A stretch of 64,000 bases of DNA from Mesorhizobium sp. Lineage in GTDB: Bacteria; Pseudomonadota; Alphaproteobacteria; Rhizobiales; Rhizobiaceae. Shown piece after piece: positions 1 through 8,598 of the stretch. The DNA lies in the NCBI RefSeq assembly GCF_016793485.1, contig NZ_JAEULZ010000003.1:282281-346280 (forward strand), given 5' to 3'. The notes under the pieces are model-generated. The model searched no databases, had not been told where the DNA came from, and saw only the letters and a program-made list of their open reading frames with translations. A program made the position numbers and the translations under genes. The stretch's first letter is position 1; each line of letters begins with the position of its first letter.

Positions 1-225
1 CGACCCACCGGCGAGCGACGTCGCCCAGTTGCCCGGATCCATGTAGCCGACGGCCACCAGATAGCCTGGGCCGAGAAAGGCGGTGAATTTCCGGAAGGTC
101 GATGCGTTGGCCCGAACCGGGATCGAGCGGAAAACCTCGACCAGGGAGGGATCACCCCGCTGCCGTAGCCAAGCCTGGTCCCCGATTTGGTCCCTCGACT
201 TCTCCTGAAGTTCATTCCCTGACAA
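1..225 (-). CDS. mntH: Mn2+/H+ NRAMP-family transporter MntH, N-terminal part (cut by window edge)
   Basis: The reverse strand reads to the window edge in one open frame. The peptide contains [20 protein letters not shown], the first transmembrane segment of NRAMP metal transporters with its metal-binding DPGN motif. NRAMP proteins of this type import Mn2+ with protons across the inner membrane. No ATG lies in frame. The frame is closed upstream by a TGA near 277-279, so the start must be one of several TTG codons; the one at 225 is my choice and is uncertain. A palindrome at 243-261 sits just upstream, consistent with manganese control. Only about the first 75 residues are in the window. Confidence 0.85.
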   Translation of the reverse strand, partial: MSGNELQEKSRDQIGDQAWLRQRGDPSLVEVFRSIPVRANASTFRKFTAFLGPGYLVAVGYMDPGNWATSLAGGS

Positions 226-242
226 AGCCAAAGTCCAACCTC

Positions 243-261
243 GCAAATGCAATTCATTTGC
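243..261. promoter_or_regulatory. Operator-like palindrome upstream of mntH (possible Mur/MntR box)
   Basis: The sequence GCAAATG-CAATT-CATTTGC is a perfect 7-bp inverted repeat with a 5-bp spacer, about 18 bp before the proposed mntH start. The position fits a repressor operator. In Hyphomicrobiales, mntH and sit genes are commonly controlled by the Fur-family manganese regulator Mur, whose boxes are AT-rich TGCAAAT-like inverted repeats. Assignment to Mur is inference. Confidence 0.6.
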
Positions 262-325
262 AACTAGATCACAACGTCAAACGAAGTCAAGCGGCGGCAC
301 AGGCGTTGCGCAGGACAAAACGTGC

Positions 326-1246
326 TCAGCCTACGGTAGCCGCAGCTTCCGCGAGTATCCAATCCCGAAAGGCAATGACGCGGGCGTCGATCTCGCCCGC
401 TCGCGGGTAGACGAGATGATAAGCGAAGCTTGGCGCCATGCGCACGCCCAGCGCGAAAGGCTGCACGAGGCGCCCGTCTGAAAGGTCGTTGGCGACCATG
501 GCGAAATCTGCAAGCGCAACCGCACTGCCCTCCACGGCCGCCTGGATGCAGTCCGACGAGTTGCCGAATACGACCGCGCGGCTTTCGTCGAAATCGTCGA
601 TTCCGGCGGCAGCCATCCACATGCTCCAGTTCGGCCAGGTCACGCCCTGACGCGACCAGTCGATATGGACCAGCCTATGGTTGAAAAGATCACGCGGGAC
701 ATTCAGCTGCGGCCCGTTGCGCAACAACTGCGGGCTGCAAATAGGGATGATGACGTTGTCGAACAGGCGGTGCGTGGTCAATCCGGCATATTTGCCCTCG
801 CCGAAGCGGATGCCGACATCCACGTCATCGGCATCGAAGTCGCGGACTTCGTAAGAAATGTCGAAGCGCAGATCGATATCCGGAAAAGCGGCGCGGAAAT
901 TGTCTACCCGGCGCATCAGCCATTTCGCAGCGAAATGGGCGTCGGCCGTGACCTTCAAAAGCGACTGCCCGCGCGACAACTTTTGCGCCCGCGACACCGC
1001 GCGGTTCAGCAGGTCAATCGCCTCCGTCGAGGCATCGAAGAGAACCGTCCCGGCTTCAGTCAACTTCATGCTGCGGCTGTTGCGGACGAAAAGCTTCAGG
1101 CCAAGCTGATCCTCGATCTCCTTGATCTGGTGGCTGACAGCCGCAGGCGTCAGCGCCAGTTCGTCGGCCGCGCGCGTGAAATTCAGATGCCTGGCTGCGG
1201 CTTCGAGCGTCCGTAATGCACGGGTACCAGGCAGCAAACGAGCCAT
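326..1246 (-). CDS. LysR-family transcriptional regulator (GcvA-like)
   Basis: This 306-residue protein has a LysR architecture. The N-terminal winged helix-turn-helix covers roughly residues 5-65 (PGTRALRTLEAAARHLNFTRAADELALTPAAVSHQIK), and an effector-binding domain follows. The PGxRALRTLEAAARHLNF opening is typical of the GcvA/AmpR branch. An upstream in-frame ATG at 1273 would add nine residues; I prefer the ATG at 1246 because family members start MxRLLPG. It lies divergent from the DUF1127 mini-gene at 1375 and upstream of mntH on the same strand. Its target and effector cannot be read from the sequence; autoregulation or control of the divergent gene is the usual LysR pattern. Confidence 0.88.
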   Translation of the reverse strand: MARLLPGTRALRTLEAAARHLNFTRAADELALTPAAVSHQIKEIEDQLGLKLFVRNSRSMKLTEAGTVLFDASTEAIDLLNRAVSRAQKLSRGQSLLKVTADAHFAAKWLMRRVDNFRAAFPDIDLRFDISYEVRDFDADDVDVGIRFGEGKYAGLTTHRLFDNVIIPICSPQLLRNGPQLNVPRDLFNHRLVHIDWSRQGVTWPNWSMWMAAAGIDDFDESRAVVFGNSSDCIQAAVEGSAVALADFAMVANDLSDGRLVQPFALGVRMAPSFAYHLVYPRAGEIDARVIAFRDWILAEAAATVG

Positions 1247-1374
1247 GATCTTCAAACCCAATTTAACGATCAAGCAAAAACTACTCGTTTCTCCTTTTCA
1301 ACGCAACGAGACATGATGCGTTATAGACGAAACCATCAAACCGGATTTGATCTCCGGAGACTTCGGAACTTGCT

Positions 1375-1551
1375 ATGTTCATCGCTTTCGCCTCACTTCG
1401 TGCCCTCGTCCGTGGCTCCGTGCGGGTGTCCACCCTGTCCGACAGGGATCTCGCCGATATCGGCGTCCGGTCGCGCGCGCTTTCGAGCAGCGTCGATCGT
1501 GAGGTCGGGAAGCGCCGCCTGGTCGATTTCGGCTGGCGTCTGGGACGATAA
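1375..1551 (+). CDS. Small DUF1127-like protein, 58 aa
   Basis: A 58-codon frame with a GGAGA ribosome-binding site about 10 bases upstream encodes a basic protein. It contains LSDRDLADIGVRSR, which matches the core LsdreLaDIGlsR of DUF1127 proteins. DUF1127 proteins are short, arginine-rich and abundant in Hyphomicrobiales. Some act in phosphate and RNA-related regulation, possibly by binding RNA, but most have no known role. The gene is divergent from the LysR regulator with about 130 bp between the starts, so the two may share a control region. It is short enough to be missed by automatic annotation. Confidence 0.75.
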   Translation: MFIAFASLRALVRGSVRVSTLSDRDLADIGVRSRALSSSVDREVGKRRLVDFGWRLGR

Positions 1552-1611
1552 GACTGCAGCGCCTCGGCGGAAGGCTGCGACGAACTCCCTCCCGTCTGGC
1601 TGCATACCTCG

Positions 1612-1642
1612 CCGCCTCTCCCCACGTGAGCGGGAGAGGCGG
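1612..1642. terminator. Hairpin between convergent genes (terminator-like)
   Basis: An 11-bp perfect stem (CCGCCTCTCCC paired with GGGAGAGGCGG) encloses a 9-base loop between the DUF1127 gene and the L,D-transpeptidase stop. No long T-run follows on either strand, so it may instead be one of the short CCTCTCCC-type palindromic repeats of these genomes; a related element occurs near 63.6 kb. Confidence 0.45.
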
Positions 1643-1651
1643 TACTTTCGC

Positions 1652-2245
1652 TTATCGAGATACCTGCAGGATCGTCTGCCTCGACAAATGGGGCAGTAAC
1701 CGGGCCATAACCCTGGCCGTCACGGCAACGCAGCCTTGTGTCGGCGTAAAGCCCGAGCGGGCGAGGTGGAAGAAGATGGCGCTGCCCCTCCCGCGCCTGC
1801 GTGGCGAAATGTTCCAATCCAGTACGAGGCAATAGTCATAGAGACGGTCGTTGCGCCGCATCGTTTCGTGGCTTGCCCCGTACGGTATCCTGACCGGACG
1901 GTTGTAATTTCGGTCCTGCGGCACCTCGCACCAGCCCAGATCGGCTGAAATCGGCGTCATCCCGAGCCGTGTCCGGCGCGCAGCGACGTTGTCGCCGCGG
2001 AAATAGCCGGACAGGATGCGCATATTGCCCAGCGGTGTCGCGCCGTCGCCCTCGCGCTTGTTGGACGATATGCCGCCCTGACCAAGTGCGCAGGGGAACA
2101 CCAGGCTACCTGCCGCCAGAAGGCCCTGCGACGGATTGCCCGGCCTTGCCCGAACCGTGAGCCGGTTAATTCCCGGCTGCGGTCCAGCGCGGTATTTTGC
2201 ATTGCCCGACTTACACTTATATTTTTTGCTGTATGATCCCTGCAC
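1652..2245 (-). CDS. L,D-transpeptidase (YkuD-type) family protein
   Basis: The C-terminal part contains IFFHLARSGFTPTQGCVAV. This is the H-x(n)-S/T-x-G-C-V signature of YkuD L,D-transpeptidases, with the catalytic cysteine. Such enzymes form 3-3 peptidoglycan cross-links or attach proteins to peptidoglycan in the periplasm. The central part (GDGATPLG, DLGWCEVPQDRNYNRPV) matches the short COG3786-like alphaproteobacterial branch. No signal peptide is visible. The only upstream in-frame start is GTG at 2245, which gives 197 residues, but the first 28 residues look non-conserved and the true start may lie further in. It is divergent from the OtpR/CenR gene. Confidence 0.78.
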   Translation of the reverse strand: MQGSYSKKYKCKSGNAKYRAGPQPGINRLTVRARPGNPSQGLLAAGSLVFPCALGQGGISSNKREGDGATPLGNMRILSGYFRGDNVAARRTRLGMTPISADLGWCEVPQDRNYNRPVRIPYGASHETMRRNDRLYDYCLVLDWNISPRRRGRGSAIFFHLARSGFTPTQGCVAVTARVMARLLPHLSRQTILQVSR

Positions 2246-2342
2246 GACAAATCACCCGATCCGGATGGCAGACGTTCCGCACAAACGCACCTCCGGGTCA
2301 ACCGATCAACCGGCCTCTGCGGCCGCTGGCACGGAATGAAGC

Positions 2343-3026
2343 ATGACCTCACGCACAATCCTGATCGTGGACGACGATGACGACCTGCGCTCCACACTTG
2401 TCGAGCAGCTCTCGCTTTACGAGGAGTTCGACGTTCTGGAAGAGCCGACCGCCGGCAAGGGCATCACTGCTGCGCGCGGTGGCGTCGTCGATCTCCTGAT
2501 CATGGATGTGGGGCTGCCCGACATGGACGGGCGCGAGGCCGTGAAGCTTTTGCGCAAGGGCGGCTACAAGGCGCCGATCATCATGCTGACTGGCCACGAC
2601 ACCGATTCGGACACCATTCTCGGACTGGAAGCCGGCGCCAACGACTATGTGACCAAGCCGTTCCGGTTTGCAGTGCTTCTAGCACGCATACGCGCGCAAC
2701 TGCGCCAGCACGAGCAGAGCGAGGACGCAACATTCTCGGTTGGCCCCTACACGTTCAAGCCGTCGCAGAAGCTGCTGGTCGACCCGCGCGGCGCTAAGGT
2801 CCGGCTGACCGAGAAGGAAGCCTCGATCATCAAGTATCTCTATCGGGCCGACCAAAAGGTCGTCACACGCGATATCCTGCTGGAAGAAGTCTGGGGCTAC
2901 AATTCCGGCGTCACCACACATACGCTCGAGACCCATGTTTACCGGTTGCGCCAGAAGATAGAACGCGATCCTTCCAATGCGGAAATACTTGTGACAGAAA
3001 GCGGCGGCTACAAACTCGTTCCCTAG
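2343..3026 (+). CDS. cenR: OmpR-family response regulator, OtpR/CenR type
   Basis: This is a 227-residue regulator. The receiver domain spans residues 5-120, with acidic residues D10-D14, phosphoacceptor D55 (LLIMDVGLPDMDG), T83 and K105. An OmpR/PhoB winged-helix DNA-binding domain covers about 130-225 (HTLETHVYRLRQKIE). No histidine kinase is adjacent. The next gene encodes a cyclic-nucleotide-binding protein, the arrangement reported for Brucella OtpR (an ortholog of CenR), which affects envelope, outer-membrane proteins and stress tolerance. The response-regulator call is direct from sequence; the OtpR/CenR identity rests on similarity and on the neighbour. Confidence 0.85.
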   Translation: MTSRTILIVDDDDDLRSTLVEQLSLYEEFDVLEEPTAGKGITAARGGVVDLLIMDVGLPDMDGREAVKLLRKGGYKAPIIMLTGHDTDSDTILGLEAGANDYVTKPFRFAVLLARIRAQLRQHEQSEDATFSVGPYTFKPSQKLLVDPRGAKVRLTEKEASIIKYLYRADQKVVTRDILLEEVWGYNSGVTTHTLETHVYRLRQKIERDPSNAEILVTESGGYKLVP

Positions 3027-3105
3027 CGGCAGGATAAGGGGTCCCGTCGCGGAGAGGTAGGGAAGCACCACAGGAGGAGCGCCAGACTGGGTTTTCGGGG
3101 ACATC

Positions 3106-3558
3106 ATGGCGCTGGATGATCACATCCGCATCCTGTCCGACGTGAGGCTTTTCGAGGGCTTCACGGTCGAACAACTGCGTCTTCTTGCCTTTGGCGCGGA
3201 GGCTATGCGTCTGCCTGCCGGCAAGCGTCTCTATCTGGAGGACGATGAGGCCGATTCCGCCTACATCGTCATACGCGGCAATCTCCGCCTGTTTCGCGAG
3301 CATGATGGCCAGAACGTCGAGGTCAGCGTCGCCAGCACCGGTTCGGTGCTCGGCGAGATGGCGTTGATCGCCGACTCCCGCCGGATGACGAGCGCCGAGG
3401 CCGCCACCGATTCCGAGATCCTGCGGATCAACCGTTCCATGTTCCGCCGTATCCTGGAAGAATTCCCCGATACGGCGGAAAAGCTGCGCCAGCAGATCAT
3501 CGACGACCTGCAGGCGTTGATCCGGCGTATTGAACAGGTCGGCGAACGGTTGGGCTGA
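3106..3558 (+). CDS. Cyclic-nucleotide-binding domain protein (Crp-like sensor, no DNA-binding domain)
   Basis: This 150-residue protein is essentially one cNMP-binding beta-roll (residues 8-125), with GSVLGEMALIADSRRMTSAEA as the phosphate-binding cassette. There is no helix-turn-helix, so it is not a Crp/Fnr regulator. The C-terminal helix (LRQQIIDDLQALIRRIEQV) could mediate protein contacts. It follows the response regulator on the same strand after 79 bp, so co-transcription is likely. A role as a small ligand-sensing partner of the regulator is inference from the conserved pairing in Brucella and other rhizobia. Confidence 0.85.
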   Translation: MALDDHIRILSDVRLFEGFTVEQLRLLAFGAEAMRLPAGKRLYLEDDEADSAYIVIRGNLRLFREHDGQNVEVSVASTGSVLGEMALIADSRRMTSAEAATDSEILRINRSMFRRILEEFPDTAEKLRQQIIDDLQALIRRIEQVGERLG

Positions 3559-3561
3559 CCC

Positions 3562-4368
3562 TCAACCGAAATCGAAGCGCGCGATGACCGGCACGTGATC
3601 GGAGGGCCGGTCCCAGCCGCGTGCGTCTCGCAGGATATCGATGCCCTTCAGGCTCGGCGCAAGATTTTCGGACGACCAGATATGGTCGAGCCTGCGGCCA
3701 CGGTCGGACGCCGCCCAATCGGCCGCGCGATAACTCCACCATGTGTAAAGCTTCTGTTCTGGCGGAACGTTGAGCCGCATCAGGTCGACCCAGCCTCCGG
3801 CCTTGCGCATCGCCTCGAAACCTTCGGTCTCGACCGGGGTATGGCTGACGACATTCAGCAACTGCTTGTGCGACCAGACATCGTGCTCCAACGGCGCGAT
3901 GTTCAGGTCGCCGACAAGGATCGACCCGGATAGCCCGTCCTGCTCGGCGCGCATGGCGTTCATTTCAGCGACGAAGTCGAGCTTGTGCCGGAACTTCGGG
4001 TTGATTGCCGGATCGGGCTCGTCGCCGCCCGCGGGCACGTAGAAATTGTGCACGACGATGGAACGACCGTCCGTCTCAAGCCGCACTGAAATATGGCGAC
4101 TGTCGGGGATTTCGCAGAAGCGCCGGCGCTCCACCACCTCCAGCGGCATGCGCGCCAGCGTAGCCACGCCGTGATAGCCCTTCTGGCCGTGGATCTCGAT
4201 ATGGCGGTAGCCGAGCGCCTGGAACCGGGCGAGCGGGAAAAGGTCATCCGGGCATTTGGTCTCCTGCAGGCAGATGACATCAGGCGCGTGTTCGAGGATC
4301 AGCCTCTCGACCAACGGCGCACGCAACCGCACCGAGTTGATGTTCCAGGTGGCGATGGAAAAGGGCAT
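3562..4368 (-). CDS. xthA: Exodeoxyribonuclease III
   Basis: A 268-residue member of the exonuclease/endonuclease/phosphatase family, with ATWNINSVRLR at the start, the metal-binding glutamate in CLQETK (about residue 35), LVGDLNIAPLEHDVW in the middle and the catalytic SDHVPVIARF near the C-terminus. ExoIII is the class II AP endonuclease and 3'-5' exonuclease of base-excision repair. An extension to 4434 is open, but the conserved start MPFSIATWNINS is at 4368. It converges on the cNMP-binding gene with a 3-bp gap. Confidence 0.95.
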   Translation of the reverse strand: MPFSIATWNINSVRLRAPLVERLILEHAPDVICLQETKCPDDLFPLARFQALGYRHIEIHGQKGYHGVATLARMPLEVVERRRFCEIPDSRHISVRLETDGRSIVVHNFYVPAGGDEPDPAINPKFRHKLDFVAEMNAMRAEQDGLSGSILVGDLNIAPLEHDVWSHKQLLNVVSHTPVETEGFEAMRKAGGWVDLMRLNVPPEQKLYTWWSYRAADWAASDRGRRLDHIWSSENLAPSLKGIDILRDARGWDRPSDHVPVIARFDFG

Positions 4369-4428
4369 TGAAGGTCCGGCGTTGGGATATGGAATCGGGA
4401 GCCGGAAACTGACAGCAGCAGACCCAAA

Positions 4429-4461
4429 GAACAAGGCTCGCGCGATGCGCGAGCCTTGTTC
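4429..4461 (-). terminator. Rho-independent-like terminator after lolA
   Basis: A 14-bp perfect stem (GAACAAGGCTCGCG with its complement) and a 5-base loop lie 27 bp after the lolA stop. On the reverse strand it is followed by TCTTTGGG, a weak T-tract. It separates the lolA transcript from xthA on the same strand. Confidence 0.75.
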
Positions 4462-4487
4462 TCAATCGTTTGGAATGGTCCGGAAAC

Positions 4488-5216
4488 TCAGCGGTTGCTG
4501 GTCTTCGCACCCGGCCGATTAAGTTCGTAGTTTCGCTTGTAGTCTACTACGAAAAGACCCTGGTCGATCTTCACGCCCTGCTGGACGTTGAAGATCATTA
4601 CGGTCGTATCCTTGCCCTGCGGATCGGTGATCGTCCACTGGCGCAGCTCGTAGGATTTCGGATCGAACATCAGCGTGATGGTTGAATTGCCGAAGAACTG
4701 GCGATCTGCGAGCTGGATCGTGGTCAGATCGTTTTCCTCTCGCACGCTCTTCACGCGTTTGCCGGAAAGGTCGATCCGCTCGTCCAGAAGCAACTTCAGC
4801 GGCGTCTTGGACAGAGGATACATGTCCATGGTGTTGAGCTTGTTATTGTCGATCACGACGTTCTTACCGTCGGCGATGACCCGATAGCCGGACGGCGGCT
4901 CGTAGTTGAAGCGCAGCTTGCCGGGGCGCTGGATGAAGAACTTGCCGCCGGTCTGCTCGCCGCGCGGCCCGAACTGCACAAACTCGCCCGTCATCGTCGC
5001 GACGTTCGAGAAATGGTCCGCGATGCGCTGCGCTGCATCGGAAGCGGCATTTGCGGACTGGATCAGCCCGAAGCCAGGCAAAGTGGTGAGAACGGCCAAG
5101 CCTGCCGCGCCGACGCCAAGCCTCAACAGGCCGCGTCGGGTGATATCTGTCGTTGAACGGGTTTTCATGCCGGTCGTCACTTTCGTCGTCTTGTTCATGG
5201 CGATGTCGATAGGCAC
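4488..5216 (-). CDS. lolA: Outer-membrane lipoprotein carrier protein LolA family
   Basis: The product is 242 residues. It has a twin-arginine-like leader (TRRGLLRLGVGAAGLAVLTTL, about residues 26-46) with a likely cleavage site after SANAA. The mature part carries the LolA fold: MTGEFVQFGPRGEQTGGKFFIQRPGKLRFNY, the YRVIADGKNVVIDN strand, and LTTIQLADRQ. LolA carries lipoproteins across the periplasm to the outer membrane. A shorter start at the internal ATG of MNKTTKV or MKTRSTTD is possible. It lies directly downstream of ftsK on the same strand (89 bp), a common rhizobial order. Confidence 0.92.
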   Translation of the reverse strand: MPIDIAMNKTTKVTTGMKTRSTTDITRRGLLRLGVGAAGLAVLTTLPGFGLIQSANAASDAAQRIADHFSNVATMTGEFVQFGPRGEQTGGKFFIQRPGKLRFNYEPPSGYRVIADGKNVVIDNNKLNTMDMYPLSKTPLKLLLDERIDLSGKRVKSVREENDLTTIQLADRQFFGNSTITLMFDPKSYELRQWTITDPQGKDTTVMIFNVQQGVKIDQGLFVVDYKRNYELNRPGAKTSNR

Positions 5217-5305
5217 GCAGTGGGGCCTAAGTTTGGCGGCACCTGGGATGCCCCTGAAAACCCGTTACATGGGGGCGAAGTTCCCGAAATTGAAGCCAGG
5301 GTAGT

Positions 5306-7960
5306 TTAAAGCTTATCCTCCTCGGTCGGAACGAGGATTTCGCGTTTTCCCGCGTGATTCGCGGGGCCGACGATGCCCTCCTTCTCCATCTTTTCGATAA
5401 TGGAAGCTGCACGGTTATATCCGATGCCGAGACGGCGCTGGATGTAACTGGTGGATGCCTTGCCGTCGCGCAGAACCACGGCAACCGCCTGATCGTAGGG
5501 ATCGTCCGACTCCTCGAACACCCCCGAAACGCCGCCGCCGCCCTTACCGGACGGTTCGTCGTCCTCGTCCTCTTCGTCGTCCTCGGTTATGGCGTCGAGA
5601 TATTCGGGCACGCCCTGCAGCTTGAGGTGGGCGACCACTTTCTCAACCTCGTCGTCCGAGACGAAGGGACCGTGGACGCGCTGGATGCGACCGCCGCCGG
5701 CCATGTAGAGCATGTCACCCATGCCAAGCAGTTGCTCCGCGCCCTGCTCGCCCAGAATGGTGCGGCTGTCGATCTTGGAGGTGACCTGGAAAGACATGCG
5801 GGTCGGGAAGTTTGCCTTGATCGTGCCGGTGATGACGTCGACTGACGGACGCTGCGTGGCCATGATGACGTGGATGCCGGCGGCGCGCGCCATCTGCGCC
5901 AGCCGCTGCACCGCGCCCTCGATGTCCTTGCCCGCAACCATCATCAGGTCGGCCATTTCGTCGATGACGACGACGATGTAGGGCATGGTCTCGAGGTCCA
6001 TCTCCTCTGTCTCGTAGATAGCCTCACCGGTCTGGCGATCGAAACCGGTCTGCACCGTGCGGGAGATCTTTTCCCCCTTTTTCTCAGCCTGGGCGACGCG
6101 GGCATTGAAGCCGTCGATGTTGCGGACCCCCACCTTCGACATCTTGCGGTAGCGGTCCTCCATCTCTCGGACCGTCCATTTCAGCGCCACGACCGCTTTC
6201 TTCGGGTCGGTCACGACGGGCGTCAGCAGATGCGGGATACCGTCATAGACCGAAAGTTCCAGCATCTTGGGATCGATCATGATCAACCGGCATTCGGCCG
6301 GCGTCATACGATAGAGCAGCGACAGGATCATCGTGTTGATGGCCACCGACTTGCCCGAGCCCGTGGTGCCGGCGACCAGGACGTGCGGCATCTTGGCAAT
6401 GTCGACGATGACGGACTCGCCGTTGATCGACTTGCCGAGCGCCAGCGCCAGTTTCGCCTTTGTCTGCTCGAAGTCCTGGCTGGCGAGAATCTCGCGCAGG
6501 AAGACCGTCTCGCGCTTGGCGTTGGGAAGCTCGATGCCGATGGCGTTGCGACCCGGCACGACGGCGACGCGGGCTGCAATCGCGCTCATGGACCGCGCGA
6601 TGTCGTCGGCAAGGCCGATGACGCGGCTCGACTTGATACCCGGAGCTGGCTCCAGTTCATAAAGCGTGACCACCGGTCCGGGACGGACATGGATGATCTC
6701 CCCCTTGACGCCGAAATCCTCCAGCACGCCTTCGAGAAGTCGCGCGTTCTGTTCCAGCGCGTCCTTCGAAAGCGTCGAGTCGCGGACGATGTTCTTCGGC
6801 TCCGAAAGGAAATGCAGTGTCGGCATCTCGAACGCGTCGGTACCTATCAGCGAGGTTTGCGCCTCGCGCTGGGTGCGAGCACCCGGCTTTGGCCGCGGTG
6901 CCGGCGCTTCGACGCGCGTGGCTGCATCCGAACGGAACTGCCTGACCGAAGCCGCCGATGCCCGGCGCGGCGCCTCGATCTCCGGTTCGAGATCGTCGTC
7001 TTCCTCGACAAAGCTCTCACCTACGTCGACAGGATCCACTGCGGCGCCGCGGTCGGAAACCATCGCGGCGAAGAATTCCGGTTCGACGCGGGCGCGTCCG
7101 GCGGTGCTGACCCCGGCTTCGGCGCGCTCCGCGCGTTCGACGCGCTCTGCAGCAGCCCGCCAGCCACCAGCCTTGTCGACATTTGCGAACTCGTATTCGT
7201 CGCGGCGATATTTCGCCGAGACCCGCCTCACAAAGGCGCGCGCCGACAGCCAGGAATGCGCAACTGCCCCGATCATCGCCTGAACACCGCCGTTGCGGTC
7301 GTCTTCGTCCTCGTCGAAGAGAAGCTCTTCCTCTACCGGCTTCTGCTTCGACTTCGCTGGAACCAGCACTGCAAAGCCGTTCTTACGGCCGCTGAGACCC
7401 GAGCCGTAGGCGAAGAGATACGCAGCGGGCACGACGAAGACGATGCTAAGCACAGTGGCCAGCAAACCGGTCGGATAGCCTCCACCGGTGAACAGCGAGG
7501 GGACTTTCAGCACCAAGTCGCCAACTACGCCTCCAAGCCCGGAAGGCAGCGGCCATGTCTGCGGCGGCGTCAGGCAACCGGCGATCGCCGCGAACAGAAG
7601 CGCAGCGCCAAACCAAGCAGCAGCACGCTTCGGCATACTGTCGACGCCGCGCGCGGTTACGAAAAAACAGCCCCAGATCACTGCGGGAACGAGTGCAGCG
7701 ACAGATGCCAGCCCGAAGAACTGCATGGCGAGGTCGGCAAAGACCGCGCCCGCATAGCCCATCGCGTTTGAAACAGGTGCGTCGGTCGCATGGCTGAAAC
7801 TGGGGTCGGCCACATTCCAGGTGGCGAGGCTGGCCAGCGCGAATGCAATGAAACCAAACAGCCCGATGCCGAGTACGCGCCCCGCCTGACGGCGTAGAAA
7901 GGCGTGCAATCCGTTCCCCGCGTCATCCAGCTCAAGTGGAACTGAAACCCCAGAACGCAT
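5306..7960 (-). CDS. ftsK: DNA translocase FtsK
   Basis: An 884-residue protein in three parts. The N-terminal membrane domain has about four hydrophobic segments within residues 30-190. A proline/glutamate-rich linker follows. The RecA-like motor has Walker A GTTGSGKS near residue 530 and the conserved [17 protein letters not shown]. The C-terminal gamma winged helix ([24 protein letters not shown]) recognises polar KOPS sequences. FtsK pumps chromosome ends through the septum and activates XerCD at dif; xerC is also in this window. I start at the ATG at 7960, which has a GGGGA site; frames from 7984 or 7972 add 4-8 residues without a clear site. Confidence 0.96.
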   Translation of the reverse strand: MRSGVSVPLELDDAGNGLHAFLRRQAGRVLGIGLFGFIAFALASLATWNVADPSFSHATDAPVSNAMGYAGAVFADLAMQFFGLASVAALVPAVIWGCFFVTARGVDSMPKRAAAWFGAALLFAAIAGCLTPPQTWPLPSGLGGVVGDLVLKVPSLFTGGGYPTGLLATVLSIVFVVPAAYLFAYGSGLSGRKNGFAVLVPAKSKQKPVEEELLFDEDEDDRNGGVQAMIGAVAHSWLSARAFVRRVSAKYRRDEYEFANVDKAGGWRAAAERVERAERAEAGVSTAGRARVEPEFFAAMVSDRGAAVDPVDVGESFVEEDDDLEPEIEAPRRASAASVRQFRSDAATRVEAPAPRPKPGARTQREAQTSLIGTDAFEMPTLHFLSEPKNIVRDSTLSKDALEQNARLLEGVLEDFGVKGEIIHVRPGPVVTLYELEPAPGIKSSRVIGLADDIARSMSAIAARVAVVPGRNAIGIELPNAKRETVFLREILASQDFEQTKAKLALALGKSINGESVIVDIAKMPHVLVAGTTGSGKSVAINTMILSLLYRMTPAECRLIMIDPKMLELSVYDGIPHLLTPVVTDPKKAVVALKWTVREMEDRYRKMSKVGVRNIDGFNARVAQAEKKGEKISRTVQTGFDRQTGEAIYETEEMDLETMPYIVVVIDEMADLMMVAGKDIEGAVQRLAQMARAAGIHVIMATQRPSVDVITGTIKANFPTRMSFQVTSKIDSRTILGEQGAEQLLGMGDMLYMAGGGRIQRVHGPFVSDDEVEKVVAHLKLQGVPEYLDAITEDDEEDEDDEPSGKGGGGVSGVFEESDDPYDQAVAVVLRDGKASTSYIQRRLGIGYNRAASIIEKMEKEGIVGPANHAGKREILVPTEEDKL

Positions 7961-8037
7961 GTCGTTCCCCATATTCCCATGCATATGCGATGCGCAGGCG
8001 CACCTGCGGACGATACGGGGAGCCTATCGGCGGGAGG

Positions 8038-8052
8038 TTAAGGGCGCATTAA
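8038..8052. promoter_or_regulatory. CtrA-type binding site (TTAA-N7-TTAAC) between ftsK and the secreted-protein gene
   Basis: TTAA-GGGCGCA-TTAA followed by C matches the full CtrA consensus TTAA-N7-TTAA(C). It lies 78 bp upstream of the ftsK start and 81 bp upstream of the divergent gene. CtrA controls cell-division and envelope genes in Caulobacter and Hyphomicrobiales, so cell-cycle control of ftsK is a reasonable inference. No footprint is implied. Confidence 0.55.
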
Positions 8053-8132
8053 CCATGGGTGGCCAATCGCCGATCCTTTCCGCGCATGAGGGCGACTTGC
8101 GTCCTTTCGCGCGAAGGAGGAAAATAGCTGTC

Positions 8133-8438
8133 ATGAAGAGACTGATCGCCGCACTGTTGATGTCCATGGTCGCGTCGAGCGCCTTTGCGGTGTCACGCTA
8201 TGAGGTGAGCAACGTCACGTGCGAGACGGTACAAGCCCTGCTGCGAACGGAGGGGGAGGTAATCCTCGTCTACCGTTCCAGAGGAATTCTCGGCCTGCCT
8301 ATCTACGACCGATACGTCGACAGCCAGAAAAACTGCAACGCCGACGAGGTCGTCCGCGGGGCCGGCGTGCCCACCTCGGACAAGGACTACTGCCCCGTCC
8401 GCAAATGCGTGGAAAGCCAGATCTTCAAATCACGCTGA
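8133..8438 (+). CDS. Small secreted cysteine-containing protein, unknown function
   Basis: A 101-residue protein with a clear signal peptide (MKRLIAALLMSMVASSAFA) and a strong GAAGGAGG site 14 bases upstream of the ATG. The mature part of about 82 residues has four cysteines (CETVQ, KNCNADE, DYCPVRKC), probably two disulfides, and a central VILVYRSRGILGLPIYDRYV. I do not recognise a family with a known role. An upstream in-frame extension to 7959 has no ribosome-binding site and is rejected. It is divergent from ftsK across a CtrA-like site. Confidence 0.8.
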   Translation: MKRLIAALLMSMVASSAFAVSRYEVSNVTCETVQALLRTEGEVILVYRSRGILGLPIYDRYVDSQKNCNADEVVRGAGVPTSDKDYCPVRKCVESQIFKSR

Positions 8439-8506
8439 TGCTGTAGGCAAGCCGAGACACGGGTGGCACCTGCCCGACCCTCTGCCAATCCACTTTTCGC
8501 CATCGC

Positions 8507-8591
8507 AAAAAGGAGCCCGGCGGAAGCCGGGCTCAAGTGCGGGAGAAACTCCCGACGGGATTCTGGAGCCGGGCGGACCAGGCCGCCCGGC
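8507..8591 (-). terminator. Double hairpin terminator after amtB
   Basis: Reading the reverse strand from the amtB stop, there is first a 9-bp stem (8568-8576 with 8583-8591). Next comes a second 9-bp stem with a TTCC loop (8513-8521 with 8526-8534), followed by CTTTTT. The second unit is a classical intrinsic terminator; the first may be a backup. Confidence 0.75.
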
Positions 8592-8598
8592 GAAACGA

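Noticed and set aside
5870-7771. A 633-codon open frame on the + strand
   Set aside because: It lies entirely opposite ftsK, whose Walker and gamma domains are intact. No domain signal in the translation.
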